From assembly GCF_028690125.1 (NCBI RefSeq), contig NZ_JAQVBV010000008.1, positions 62,001 to 126,000 on the forward strand: a stretch of DNA of 64,000 nucleotides, given 5' to 3'. The position numbers and the translations under genes are program-made. The stretch comes from Bacteroides sp. Its GTDB lineage: Bacteria > Bacteroidota > Bacteroidia > Bacteroidales > Bacteroidaceae. The notes under the pieces were generated by a model. That model saw only the letters and a program-made list of their open reading frames with translations. It searched no databases and had not been told where the DNA came from. Positions 37,421-46,196 of this stretch are shown here, one piece after another (position 1 is the first letter of the stretch; every line of letters starts with the position of its first letter).

Positions 37421-37724
37421 GAAGCTACATACAACCATATACAAAAAAGATTTCCAAATCAGCCTGTTGTGTGTGTATTTTACTCCATGGACTCCCAACA
37501 TATCTGCCAGATACAACAAAAATGGATTCAGCCCTTAAAACGACATTCTATTCTAATCTCAGGTAGTAGGGAAGCACAATGCATCACCTTTTTCCAAAAA
37601 CAACAGACTATTATCAATACGTTAAAATTGACATCGAAGTTTCATCTCTGACTATATAAACACTCCAAATACAATTTGCCACCGATGAAAAAAAAGAATC
37701 ATCCGTTTCGCATTCTGTTATAAA

Positions 37725-38267
37725 CTAATACGATTTCCGCTCGGTTTCAGTAGGAGCTACTTCATCGGGAATGCTGAATTCATTATTCGCAAACAAATCC
37801 GCTAAACCTGAAATCTGTTTCAGTCGCAACAATTCGTCACGGTCCATCCCGATATTCTTCATAATCCATTGGTCAGACATTCCCGCTTTGTCTAATTCAG
37901 CTACAATATGGCACATCAACTCAATATTATGCATCCCTCGGGCACGGTTATGCCGAATCGTCGAACTCATACGATTTGATAAATCTTTATCGATTACTAC
38001 GATCGGGAGCAACCCGTTCTCACGTTGATAAATACGTTTCGAAGTTTTTAGTACTGTATAGCGGTGATAGCCATCCACCAGGATATAACGATCTTCCTCC
38101 TTATCATAATAACATACACAGGGCATCGTAAACCCATCTTCCCAGATAGACAGTTCCAGCAACTTCATTTCGGGGGGAGCAACCACATTAGGATTGTAAT
38201 CGTTTGCAAATACTTTCTCTATAGGTACTGCTTTCACTCCGTAAACCGGACTCTTATCTACACTCAT
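37725..38267 (-). CDS. ibrB: ParB/Srx-fold protein, IbrB-like
   Basis: 180 residues. The ParB N-terminal nuclease-like fold is seen in VPIEKVFANDYNPNVVAPPE, LLELSIWEDGFTMPCVCYY and the key ILVDGYHRYTVLK motif, followed by NRARGMHNIELM. Its start overlaps the upstream DUF3440 gene by 4 bp (ATGA), which matches the IbrA/IbrB pairing known from E. coli, where the pair affects expression of Eib immunoglobulin-binding genes. It lacks the partition-type C-terminus. Its reaction is unknown; pairing with a PAPS-reductase-like protein suggests a shared ATP-dependent modification (inference). Confidence 0.75.
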   Translation of the reverse strand: MSVDKSPVYGVKAVPIEKVFANDYNPNVVAPPEMKLLELSIWEDGFTMPCVCYYDKEEDRYILVDGYHRYTVLKTSKRIYQRENGLLPIVVIDKDLSNRMSSTIRHNRARGMHNIELMCHIVAELDKAGMSDQWIMKNIGMDRDELLRLKQISGLADLFANNEFSIPDEVAPTETERKSY

Positions 38268-39568
38268 GATACTATAATTCTATATTGTTCCATTATTTGA
38301 CTTCTCTTACTCATCTCTTCCTTTGTCGGAGAGAATCCCATATATTTGCAGGCATGGTCATTCTTAAGGATACAAATACACATTCGTTTGTATGTGGGTA
38401 TCTCTCTGAATTCGGGAATATCAATATCTTCCTGATACTCCATTCGTACTGGCTTCTTTAGAGTCTTGTAATTACTGTTGTCCATCACAATAATAGGCAC
38501 TTTAGCATCAATCAACTTTTGAATCGTCGCATCACTTAAGCAACCTCCCTTAGTCCGCCAGAAACTCACACTCACCGACAATTTCCGGAGATAATTCTTC
38601 CGCGCCCTTTCCGGCAAAGTGGACAATAGAAAATACATAAATTCACGCCAGGTATATCCTTCCGGTAATTTCACCGACTGCCATCCCATCGCATATGTAC
38701 CGCCATACATACCAGTAAAATTCACACCATTCACACGCCCGATCATTTTTCCCCAGGTATTAGGATCAAGCACCCGATATAATGCAAGGCTCTCCTGAGC
38801 TTCATTGATAAATGGACTTGCCACACGCTGGCGTTCCAGATTGACTCCTGCACGATAGTAAAGATCGTATAATATATTATAATCCCATTGGAATTTTCCA
38901 TTGGCAATCCACACATCAGTCGTTTTCCAATCAAAAATAGGATACGAGTTATAAATATCACACCCAACTTTCGACGTCCATTTGTATTTGTGATACATCT
39001 GGAATTTCCGACTCATATAAATACATCTCCAACGATTAAAACTCTCCTGTGTGCGAATACCGATCAGGCAGCAGGTACGTACTGCATCATTTTTATCATG
39101 TATCCATTGGGCAAAACGCATCTGAAATTCATAATCCCACATCGCTGTATTGTAAAAAGGGAAATCATCCTTAGTCATAGCCCCCTTGGGCATAGGACGT
39201 ACCCATAAATCCTTTTTGCTTTCTTCCCACGGACGCCAGAAAGACTGATACATTGAAGTACAGGTAGCCACACGGAAAGGTACACACACCCGGTATACAT
39301 CCAAAATGTCTTTATTAGCTTCCAATATCCGGTCCACATAATCAATTGTCATCTTATACTGGATCTCGTAATCCATATGAAAAACGCCCAAACGTATTTT
39401 CAGGTTATTCCTTCGAATATAATCAATGCACATATTGAGCAATATCCCGCTATCTTTTCCTCCGGAGAAAGAAACGTAAACATTATCAAACTCATTAAAG
39501 ATCATTTTCAAACGCTCTTGCGCCAATTCATATACATTTTTTGTTCCGGCAATTTTTTTCTTCCCCAT
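38264..39568 (-). CDS. ibrA: DUF3440 PAPS-reductase-like protein, IbrA-like
   Basis: 434 residues. The N-terminal adenine-nucleotide hydrolase (PP-loop) motif is VSFSGGKDSGILLN with SGGKDS at 35-40. Further on, MPKGAMTKDDFPFYNTAMWD and the C-terminal DUF3440 region with Cys-containing YKRMCICILKNDHACKYMGF are typical of the IbrA group. It is cytosolic. It is flanked by a GNAT gene 6 nt upstream and the ParB-like partner downstream, so the three form one operon. Reaction and substrate are not known. Confidence 0.8.
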   Translation of the reverse strand: MGKKKIAGTKNVYELAQERLKMIFNEFDNVYVSFSGGKDSGILLNMCIDYIRRNNLKIRLGVFHMDYEIQYKMTIDYVDRILEANKDILDVYRVCVPFRVATCTSMYQSFWRPWEESKKDLWVRPMPKGAMTKDDFPFYNTAMWDYEFQMRFAQWIHDKNDAVRTCCLIGIRTQESFNRWRCIYMSRKFQMYHKYKWTSKVGCDIYNSYPIFDWKTTDVWIANGKFQWDYNILYDLYYRAGVNLERQRVASPFINEAQESLALYRVLDPNTWGKMIGRVNGVNFTGMYGGTYAMGWQSVKLPEGYTWREFMYFLLSTLPERARKNYLRKLSVSVSFWRTKGGCLSDATIQKLIDAKVPIIVMDNSNYKTLKKPVRMEYQEDIDIPEFREIPTYKRMCICILKNDHACKYMGFSPTKEEMSKRSQIMEQYRIIVS

Positions 39569-39574
39569 AATTTA

Positions 39575-39982
39575 TTATCTAAACATTTTCACATAACGTG
39601 TCCATTTCTTGTCAATAGGAGCAAATTCAAACTTTTCGAAAATTTCCTTATCTTGTATCAATGTGACAGAGTTAAGCATCCAGCCTTCAGATACAAAGGC
39701 TTTCATTATGGCAGGCAACAGAAAAGATAATATCTCTTCCCGTCTTTTAGTTTCTGCAGCTATATAGTAATTATTGATTACAGCCTTTTTTCCACTCTTC
39801 TGTTCCACAGGAATAAAGCCAATCACTTCTCTACTTTCAAAGGCAACGAACCAGATAAAACTGTCGTTTGTCTTAAACGGATAATTGTTATTTGCGCGTA
39901 TCACTTCCGGGTCCATCACCAGAGGTGCTAAAAGTCGATATAACTGTTTGTCTTTTCCTTTTAATTGTATCACCTGTATCAT
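39575..39982 (-). CDS. GNAT-like acetyltransferase, first gene of the IbrAB operon
   Basis: 135 residues with the compact GNAT pattern: FIWFVAFESREVIGFIPVEQ, then NNYYIAAETKRREEILSFLL, then LIQDKEIFEKFEFAPID. The acetyl-CoA loop is weak (AAETKRREEI), so it may have a changed function. It is 6 nt before the DUF3440 gene, and a TACTTTTG -7 box lies at 40002-40009 on the minus strand. A link with IbrA and IbrB is inferred from this spacing. Confidence 0.6.
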   Translation of the reverse strand: MIQVIQLKGKDKQLYRLLAPLVMDPEVIRANNNYPFKTNDSFIWFVAFESREVIGFIPVEQKSGKKAVINNYYIAAETKRREEILSFLLPAIMKAFVSEGWMLNSVTLIQDKEIFEKFEFAPIDKKWTRYVKMFR

Positions 39983-40001
39983 AGCATTCTGAATAGATAC
40001 A

Positions 40002-40009
40002 CAAAAGTA
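40002..40009 (-). promoter_or_regulatory. -7 box of the GNAT-ibrA-ibrB operon
   Basis: The minus strand reads TACTTTTG 20 nt before the start at 39982. No -33 TTTG is seen. The rest of 39983-40335 holds only the MFS terminator at 40290-40321. Confidence 0.45.
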
Positions 40010-40289
40010 AAGAAAAAAATCTTTTTGTTAGCATAATTGTGAATAAAAACATTTATTTTAAGCAATTAATATTTCTATGCCATGACTATTCCGATTTCTC
40101 CAACCTGTTTGTGGTATGTTTATATTAAACCAAAATTACTGGTTAGAGATGTATTCATATCTAAAATGAAAATTTATTTAAGAACAATAAATCGACATAG
40201 CATATCAGTATAATACATTCAGAGAAAGATTATTATATTATTCAAAGGATTTTATATGTAAAGAAAAGATTTAAATAAATTTTAAAAAG

Positions 40290-40321
40290 ATGGGGCACTT
40301 GATACATATGCAGTGACCCAT
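40290..40321 (-). terminator. Intrinsic terminator of the MFS gene
   Basis: ATGGGTCACT (minus, from 40321) pairs with AGTGCCCCAT (to 40290) with one mismatch and a 12-nt loop. On the minus strand the hairpin is followed by CTTTTTAAAA, a short U-tract. It lies 15 nt past the stop at 40336. Confidence 0.65.
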
Positions 40322-40335
40322 TACTAACTGCAAAC

Positions 40336-41538
40336 TTATTTCAAATATTCCGGATCAGTATCGAAAGCAAAAGAATTACGATGAACGAGTATGAAAACAC
40401 CATAAATTACTGCAAGCACAACATTAAGCTGGAATGGAAACAAATCACTTTTTGAACCAATCAGATCGCGTATACCGTCAATAATAAATGGAGCAATAGT
40501 AATTGCGACATAATTCGTTGCAAGAATGATAGCAAGAGCCATTGTGTTTTTATCTGGAGAATTCACCGCACGAGTGGCTTTATCATAAATTGTCGGTTGA
40601 ATAATTCCATATCCCCAGCCCATAAAAAATGCACCGGTACAAAGAAGAGGCATTGTATATCCTATACATAATAATCCTAATCCTAATGCAATCGAAAACA
40701 TCGCAAAGAAAACAGTACGGCGTCGAAAAAGCTTTACTATCAAGGGAAGGATAAATCCTGGTAAGAATATAGCAAAGAAAAATATAGCTGTAATCGTTCC
40801 TACTTTTGATGCATCAATGCCATGTTTCGCTAAAAGAAATGGCAGATAATAGGAAAGAACAATTACAAAAAATGTAATTCCAAAATAAAGGAATACGATT
40901 GATACCATTCGGGGAACAATAAATCCTTTACCATTTTCTTTTTGTTTAGTAACAGGTGCTGGTAAATTGGCATATAAACGAATATAACCGAACATAGCCA
41001 AAGGTATTAACGGCAACAGGTAAACAATAAATGGTAAATGCCAGTTACCTTTTCCGAGCCAACCGACTACTAATGTAGCTATAATTAGAGCTAAATTGGC
41101 AACTCCCGATTTAATACCTAGCATCTGCATACGCACTTTCCCATCAAAATTATCAGTAACAAGACTTGCGGCAAGAGGTATCAACAGTCCGCAACCTACA
41201 CCTAGCAAGCAACTAACTGCAATGAGTTGCCACATTTCATTAGTAAAGAGATATAATACTCCACTAGTAAGATAAAATCCCAATCCCCATAATAAAATGA
41301 TTGATTTACTCGACGAAGAAGCTATTTGTCCTGAAAGCAATACGAAAGGGATAATAAAAAGATTCGGAAGAATGGTCAGCATTTGAATTTCAAGCTGAGA
41401 AGTATTCGGAAATATCTTATCCAAATTAGCCAATACTGGACTTATTGCTAGTCCTGGTAAATTCACCAGTAAAGAAACTGACAAAATCGCAATTAAGGAA
41501 ATCAAAGGCATTGAGCCTTTTCCTGTCTTGATATTCAT
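40336..41538 (-). CDS. MFS transporter
   Basis: 400 residues with 12 hydrophobic segments. The start MNIKTGKGSMPLISLIAILS and the loop after span 2 (LSGQIASSSSKSIILLWGLG) replace the usual motif A. The central loop TKQKENGKGFIVPR separates the two six-span halves. It fits the drug/CynX-like MFS group, but the substrate is unknown. It is a single-gene unit. Confidence 0.75.
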   Translation of the reverse strand: MNIKTGKGSMPLISLIAILSVSLLVNLPGLAISPVLANLDKIFPNTSQLEIQMLTILPNLFIIPFVLLSGQIASSSSKSIILLWGLGFYLTSGVLYLFTNEMWQLIAVSCLLGVGCGLLIPLAASLVTDNFDGKVRMQMLGIKSGVANLALIIATLVVGWLGKGNWHLPFIVYLLPLIPLAMFGYIRLYANLPAPVTKQKENGKGFIVPRMVSIVFLYFGITFFVIVLSYYLPFLLAKHGIDASKVGTITAIFFFAIFLPGFILPLIVKLFRRRTVFFAMFSIALGLGLLCIGYTMPLLCTGAFFMGWGYGIIQPTIYDKATRAVNSPDKNTMALAIILATNYVAITIAPFIIDGIRDLIGSKSDLFPFQLNVVLAVIYGVFILVHRNSFAFDTDPEYLK

Positions 41539-42154
41539 AAGGCGTAATCGTTTATTTTATGGTTAGCATATTTCATGTTACAATCTCACACAATATATTA
41601 TCGTGAAAAACAATTATTAGATTGTACTTGTTCACAGCACCATAAAACTTATTATGAAGATATGTACTGTTCCCAATATTCAATGTAATATCAAGAAAAT
41701 TGAGCTAACTATTTATTGGTAAAAGCTAATTTCGGGTAGTATAAACCATCTTTTTTCAATTGAAAAAAATAAGATTATATAAACAACTTCAATGAAGAAT
41801 TTCCCACTGATTCATAAAAAACATTTTACTCATAAATATTCTTTATATTTTTTTGAGACCAAACGACTTCATAAATTAAAAAAATGGATCAAGAAAGAAT
41901 CCTCGTTGAGGAAAATATCTCAGACTATAGATATAATATAATATAATTAAGAAAGAATATAAGATAAACCATTTTATCTTATATTCTTTCTTAATATTTA
42001 TACACAAGAAATTTATATATTATAAAATGAATACAAAATAAGGACCGGACTCCATGCTTTATTGTTATATCTTAGTTTGTGCATTACTACCAACAGATAT
42101 TTTCGATTGATCCTCTATAAAATAGTTGAAGAATTTTTCAGATAACTATTTTAT
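41539..42154. other. Gene-free AT-rich stretch with palindromes
   Basis: No convincing gene is seen here on either strand. The stretch holds an 18-nt perfect palindrome at 41751-41768 (TTTTTTCAATTGAAAAAA) and a 23-bp hairpin at 41946-41995. A 20-codon open frame starts ATGGATCAAGAAAGA at 41884 but has no other support. Confidence 0.5.
41946..41995. repeat. 23-bp perfect inverted repeat, 4-nt loop
   Basis: The arms 41946-41968 and 41973-41995 are exact reverse complements around CCAT. The hairpin stands alone, about 400 nt from the MFS start and 160 nt from the tRNA terminator, so no gene is obviously served by it. It may end an unrecognised transcript or be a remnant repeat. Confidence 0.55.
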
Positions 42155-42198
42155 AAAAGAAAAACTCCGAAATCCTAGGATTTCGGAGTTTTTCTTTT
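42155..42198 (-). terminator. Terminator of tRNA-Asp (44-nt perfect palindrome)
   Basis: The sequence 42155-42198 is a perfect palindrome, centred on CCTAGG, with stem ACTCCGAAATCCT and flanking A/T runs. On the minus strand the stem is followed by TTTTTCTTTT. It begins 9 nt after the tRNA 3' end. Confidence 0.8.
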
Positions 42199-42206
42199 GC
42201 TTTAAG

Positions 42207-42280
42207 CGGTGCGCACGAGGCTCGAACTCGTGACCCCATGCGTGACAGGCATGTATTCTAACCAACTGAACTAGCGCACC
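42207..42280 (-). tRNA. tRNA-Asp (GTC)
   Basis: On the minus strand the acceptor arms GGTGCGC and GCGCACC pair, with discriminator G at 42207. The D-arm holds GTTCAGTTGGTTAGAAT. The anticodon stem CATGC/GCATG encloses the loop CTGTCAC with anticodon GTC, and the T-arm is CACGAGTTCGAGCCTCGTG. CCA is not encoded. The discriminator G and anticodon agree with aspartate. Confidence 0.95.
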
Positions 42281-42407
42281 AATACTTTTTTGTTTTACAA
42301 ACAAACACTTTATCAGAATGTGGATGCAAAGGTAGATATTTTTTTGAAACCTACAAGAGCTTCTATATCTTTTTTCTGAAAAAGTGGGTTTATTAAGAAA
42401 TATCCTG

Positions 42408-42415
42408 TACATTTG
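42408..42415 (+). promoter_or_regulatory. -7 box of the aminotransferase gene
   Basis: TACATTTG matches TAnnTTTG, 27 nt before the ATG at 42443. Confidence 0.45.
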
Positions 42416-42442
42416 CAAGCATTACATCAAATATAAAATAGA

Positions 42443-43759
42443 ATGAAAAATACACCAATTGAACGACAGGTGATTGATGAAACGATAAATGAGTTTCAAA
42501 TTGTCGATTTTTCCAAGGCTACGATTCGTGAAGTGAAAGCTATTGCTTCAAAAGCAGAAGCTGTATCCGGCCTTGAATTTATAAAGATGGAAATGGGAGT
42601 TCCGGGACTTCCGCCTTCCGCTGTAGGAATAAAAGCAGAAATAGAAGCATTGCAGAATGGAATAGCAAGCCTATATCCTGATATTAACGGATTGCCGGAA
42701 TTGAAAAAAGAGGCTTCAAAATTTATCAAATCATTTATTAATGTAGATCTGAGCCCGGAAGGTTGTGTACCCGTTACAGGATCTATGCAAGGGACTTTTG
42801 CTTCATTTTTGACTTGCAGTCAATGTAATGAAAAGAAAGACACAATTCTGTTTATTGATCCAGGCTTTCCGGTACAAAAACAACAATTAGTGGTCATGGG
42901 ACAGAAATATGAAACCTTTGATGTCTATGACTATCGCGGAGAAAAGTTGAGATATAAGTTGGAAAGTTACCTGAAAAAAGGAAATATATCTGCTATTATT
43001 TACTCAAATCCTAATAATCCAAGTTGGATTTGCTTAAAAGAAGAAGAATTACAAATTATCGGTCAATTAGCGACTCAATATGATATTATTGTCTTGGAGG
43101 ATTTAGCTTATTTTGCGATGGACTTTCGTAAAGATCTAAGTAAACCGAATCAGATTCCATTTCAGCCGACAGTTGCTCATTATACAGATAATTATGTACT
43201 GCTGATCTCTGGTTCTAAAGCATTCAGTTATGCGGGACAACGCATCGGTGTCAGCTGTATTTCGGACAAATTATACCACCGAAGCTATCCGGGATTAACA
43301 AAACGTTATGGGGGAGGTACATTCGGTACTGTCTTTATCCATCGAGTACTTTATGCACTTTCTTCCGGAACCAGCCATTCTGCACAGTTTGCAATGGCTG
43401 CTATGCTGAAAGCCGCGAACGAAGGTCGATACAATTTTCTGGATGAAGTAAAAGTATATGGTGAAAGAGCTAAAAAGCTGAAAGACATTTTTCTGCGTCA
43501 TGGTTTCCATTTGGTTTATGACAAAGATCTGGATGTTCCGATTGCAGATGGATTTTATTTTACTATCGGATATCCGGGAATGACTAGTGGTGAACTTGCT
43601 AAAGAATTAATGTACTACGGAGTAAGTGCCATATCATTAGTCACAACAGGAAGCCATCAGGAAGGATTGCGTGCGTGTACATCCTTTATTCAGGATCATC
43701 AGTACAATCAGCTCGACGAACGAATGAAACTATTCGCCGAGAATCATCCCATTGCCTAA
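42443..43759 (+). CDS. PLP-dependent class I/II aminotransferase
   Basis: 438 residues of the aspartate aminotransferase fold type I. The blocks SNPNNPSWICL (Asn192), LEDLAYFAMD (Asp220) and LLISGSKAFSYAGQRIGVSC with Schiff-base Lys259 are present. The C-terminal part has GLRACTSFIQ, with the carboxylate-binding Arg. It is cytosolic; the amino donor and product are unknown. It is followed about 100 nt later by the yqgE homologue. Confidence 0.85.
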   Translation: MKNTPIERQVIDETINEFQIVDFSKATIREVKAIASKAEAVSGLEFIKMEMGVPGLPPSAVGIKAEIEALQNGIASLYPDINGLPELKKEASKFIKSFINVDLSPEGCVPVTGSMQGTFASFLTCSQCNEKKDTILFIDPGFPVQKQQLVVMGQKYETFDVYDYRGEKLRYKLESYLKKGNISAIIYSNPNNPSWICLKEEELQIIGQLATQYDIIVLEDLAYFAMDFRKDLSKPNQIPFQPTVAHYTDNYVLLISGSKAFSYAGQRIGVSCISDKLYHRSYPGLTKRYGGGTFGTVFIHRVLYALSSGTSHSAQFAMAAMLKAANEGRYNFLDEVKVYGERAKKLKDIFLRHGFHLVYDKDLDVPIADGFYFTIGYPGMTSGELAKELMYYGVSAISLVTTGSHQEGLRACTSFIQDHQYNQLDERMKLFAENHPIA

Positions 43760-43860
43760 TTTTAGATATAACGAATAATAAAATTCAAAAAAACGTGCCT
43801 TAATGATAAAAAAATAGGAAAAAAAGAATGATATTCCATTTTTTTCTTTAATTTAGTGGC

Positions 43861-44451
43861 ATGAATATCAATTCCGACATATTTAAAATTGAGACTAATA
43901 ATGTATTACCATCACGAGGAAAGATTCTAATATCAGAACCTTTCCTTCGTGGTACAACATTTGGGAGATCTGTAATTTTATTAATTGATCATACTAACGA
44001 AGGAAGTATGGGATTAATAATCAATAAACGGCTTCCATTATTGACCAATGATATTATTAAAGAGTTTAAATATATAGATGATATACCTTTATATAAAGGA
44101 GGTCCTGTGGCTACCGATACATTATTTTACCTTCATACGTTTAGTGAAATATCCGGTGCACTGACGATTGGCAAAGGACTCTACCTGAATGGAGATTTTG
44201 ATGAAGTAAAAAAGTATATTTTACAAGAGAATAATGCTCTTGCAAATATTCGTTTCTTCCTTGGTTATTCCGGTTGGGATAGTGAACAGTTAGGCAATGA
44301 AATCAAAGAAAACACCTGGCTCGTTTCTGAAGAAGAGAATGACTACCTGCTAAATACGAACATTAAAGGAATGTGGAAGCAAGCATTAGAAAAACTAGGT
44401 AGTAAATACGAAACTTGGTCCAGATTCCCACAAGTGCCTACTCTCAATTAG
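43861..44451 (+). CDS. YqgE/AlgH family protein (UPF0301)
   Basis: 196 residues. The family opening [20 protein letters not shown], then [20 protein letters not shown] and [15 protein letters not shown], followed by [13 protein letters not shown], is unmistakable. The family is widespread; its biochemical role is unsettled, though AlgH was named as an alginate regulator in Pseudomonas. It is a single-gene unit, convergent with the recR operon. Confidence 0.9.
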   Translation: MNINSDIFKIETNNVLPSRGKILISEPFLRGTTFGRSVILLIDHTNEGSMGLIINKRLPLLTNDIIKEFKYIDDIPLYKGGPVATDTLFYLHTFSEISGALTIGKGLYLNGDFDEVKKYILQENNALANIRFFLGYSGWDSEQLGNEIKENTWLVSEEENDYLLNTNIKGMWKQALEKLGSKYETWSRFPQVPTLN

Positions 44452-44464
44452 AAAATTATTATTT

Positions 44465-45004
44465 CTAGCGTTTCGTATCATTTAAATATTGGAAAAGTAT
44501 TGCATCTTTATAGCTCCCCCCAACTTGTAACCAGTTTTTCAACAAACCACATTGCACAAATCCACAAGACGTAAATAGCTTGATACAAACTTCATTATCG
44601 GCTGCCACATGAGAATACAACTGGCTCAGGGACAAAAAATCAAAAGCATATTTGCAAAGTAGCTTCAAAGCATCAGTTGCATATCCTTGCTGACGATAAT
44701 CTTTATGAATAGCAATTCCAACTTCACCGCGCAGATGGAGAGGCACAAAGTCTGTGATATCTATTGTTCCCAATATACAATGATCGGATTTTCGCAAAAT
44801 CATCAAGCGCAATTGTTTATCAGCAAACACATCACACTGAGAAGCTTCTATATATTGACGCAATACATAACGAGAGTAAGGTACGGTGAAATTACTGATA
44901 TCCCACATCGAAGGATCATTCTCCATCTCATACATAATATCCATATCTTCCGGCTCTACGGCGCGAAGATAGATACGGTTGTTCATCAAAAAGGATTGTC
45001 GCAT
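44465..45004 (-). CDS. GNAT acetyltransferase, third gene of the recR operon
   Basis: 179 residues. It opens NNRIYLRAVEPEDMDIMYEM, and GEVGIAIHKDYRQQGYATDA carries the acetyl-CoA loop QQGYA. The later LYSHVAADNEVCIKLFTSCG block is the usual GNAT C-terminal half. It is closest to RimL/SpeG-type enzymes, but the substrate is unknown. It starts 9 nt after the preceding membrane protein gene. Confidence 0.8.
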   Translation of the reverse strand: MRQSFLMNNRIYLRAVEPEDMDIMYEMENDPSMWDISNFTVPYSRYVLRQYIEASQCDVFADKQLRLMILRKSDHCILGTIDITDFVPLHLRGEVGIAIHKDYRQQGYATDALKLLCKYAFDFLSLSQLYSHVAADNEVCIKLFTSCGFVQCGLLKNWLQVGGSYKDAILFQYLNDTKR

Positions 45005-45013
45005 TCCGGTTTT

Positions 45014-45463
45014 TTATTCTTTGTTGATATGGAGTTCATTCCGAAGTCTCTTCTCACTTGGCAGACAAAAAAGAGAAGCAGTCAGACAGATAAGCATACA
45101 GAGATTTCCAGTATTGCTGAATGTCAGATAATAACATAATAGGTTCACAATAATAGCAAATTCGAGCAATCCTAACCGGGCATTGCTCAATTGCACATAA
45201 CGCTTTAAGGCAAGATTTATAGTCATGTGATCTATTTTCTTTTTCAGTATCAGGCTGAATAATTTAAGAGAAAGAGGCACACATATAGCAGTCAGCAAAA
45301 TACCAAAAGTTTCAAAATAATATCGGATACGCACATCATCAGCAAGAGTCCCTATAGGGAAAAGTTCAAACTCCCCCGCTCCCAACAGAAATGCAGGGAG
45401 TATCCAAAATAAAATATAACTGATATTTAAGTTTCTGACAGTACGTTTTATCTGTTCTTCCAT
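45014..45463 (-). CDS. Small multi-pass membrane protein, second gene of the recR operon
   Basis: 149 residues with about four hydrophobic segments (16-35, 45-70, 97-112, 114-132). I do not recognise a family by motif. Its tail is charged (PSEKRLRNELHINKE). It lies 25 nt after recR and 9 nt before the GNAT gene, so it is probably co-transcribed with both. Confidence 0.6.
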   Translation of the reverse strand: MEEQIKRTVRNLNISYILFWILPAFLLGAGEFELFPIGTLADDVRIRYYFETFGILLTAICVPLSLKLFSLILKKKIDHMTINLALKRYVQLSNARLGLLEFAIIVNLLCYYLTFSNTGNLCMLICLTASLFCLPSEKRLRNELHINKE

Positions 45464-45488
45464 ATTCGTTCAAAAAATAATTAATAAT

Positions 45489-46106
45489 TTATACAGTTCC
45501 GGTGAAAAGAGTCCTGTTTACAATACTACGTCCAAGAGTTATTTCGTCAGCATATTCGAGTTCATCTCCTACAGAGATTCCCCGTGCAATGACACTAAGC
45601 TTGACATTCATTTTTTCTAATTTACGGTAAATGTAGAAATTAGTGGTATCACCTTCCATGGTAGTACTCAATGCCAAAATAACTTCATTGATACCTCCTT
45701 CCACCACTCGCTTTACCAAGCTTTCGATCTGCAAATCACTCGGTCCTACTCCATCCATAGGAGAAATCACACCGCCCAATACATGATAAAGTCCCCGGTA
45801 CTGCTGCGTCGCTTCCACTGCCATCACATCACGTATATTCTCAACCACGCAAACAACGGAAGCGTCCCGCTGAGAGTTGGCGCAAATCTGGCATATTTCT
45901 GTATCGGATATATTATGGCATACCTTACAATACTTTACTTCGCGTTTCAATGTTATGATGGAATTACCGAATACTTCAACAGTAGCCGTATCCTGACGGA
46001 GCAGATGCAACACAAGCCTCATTGCCGTCTTGCGGCCTATGCCTGGCAGTTTGGAAAATTCGCCTACTGCCTTTTCCAGCAGTATAGAAGGATATTGTTG
46101 GTTCAT
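45489..46106 (-). CDS. recR: Recombination mediator RecR
   Basis: 205 residues. The N-terminal helix-hairpin-helix is [18 protein letters not shown]. The zinc finger has Cys60, Cys63, Cys72 and Cys75 ([16 protein letters not shown]), and the Toprim domain begins [15 protein letters not shown]. With RecO (not in this window) it loads RecA at SSB-coated gaps. The promoter is at 46140-46147. Confidence 0.95.
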   Translation of the reverse strand: MNQQYPSILLEKAVGEFSKLPGIGRKTAMRLVLHLLRQDTATVEVFGNSIITLKREVKYCKVCHNISDTEICQICANSQRDASVVCVVENIRDVMAVEATQQYRGLYHVLGGVISPMDGVGPSDLQIESLVKRVVEGGINEVILALSTTMEGDTTNFYIYRKLEKMNVKLSVIARGISVGDELEYADEITLGRSIVNRTLFTGTV

Positions 46107-46139
46107 AGATTTTTATTGACGTTCTATCGATTACGGGCG

Positions 46140-46188
46140 CAAAGATACAGATATTGTTTTTAAATACCTATAAAAAATATTACCTTTG
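46140..46188. promoter_or_regulatory. Divergent -7 boxes for recR and the symporter gene
   Basis: The minus strand 46147-46140 reads TATCTTTG for recR. The plus strand 46181-46188 reads TACCTTTG for the symporter, only 8 nt before its ATG, so that transcript would have almost no leader. Confidence 0.5.
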
Positions 46189-46196
46189 CAGCCAAT

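Noticed and set aside
37469..37651. 60-codon open frame in the gap before ibrB
   Set aside because: No recognisable motif, and it lies in the tail of a decayed HTH gene.
42146..42418. 90-codon minus-strand open frame
   Set aside because: It runs through tRNA-Asp and its terminator, so it is not a protein gene.
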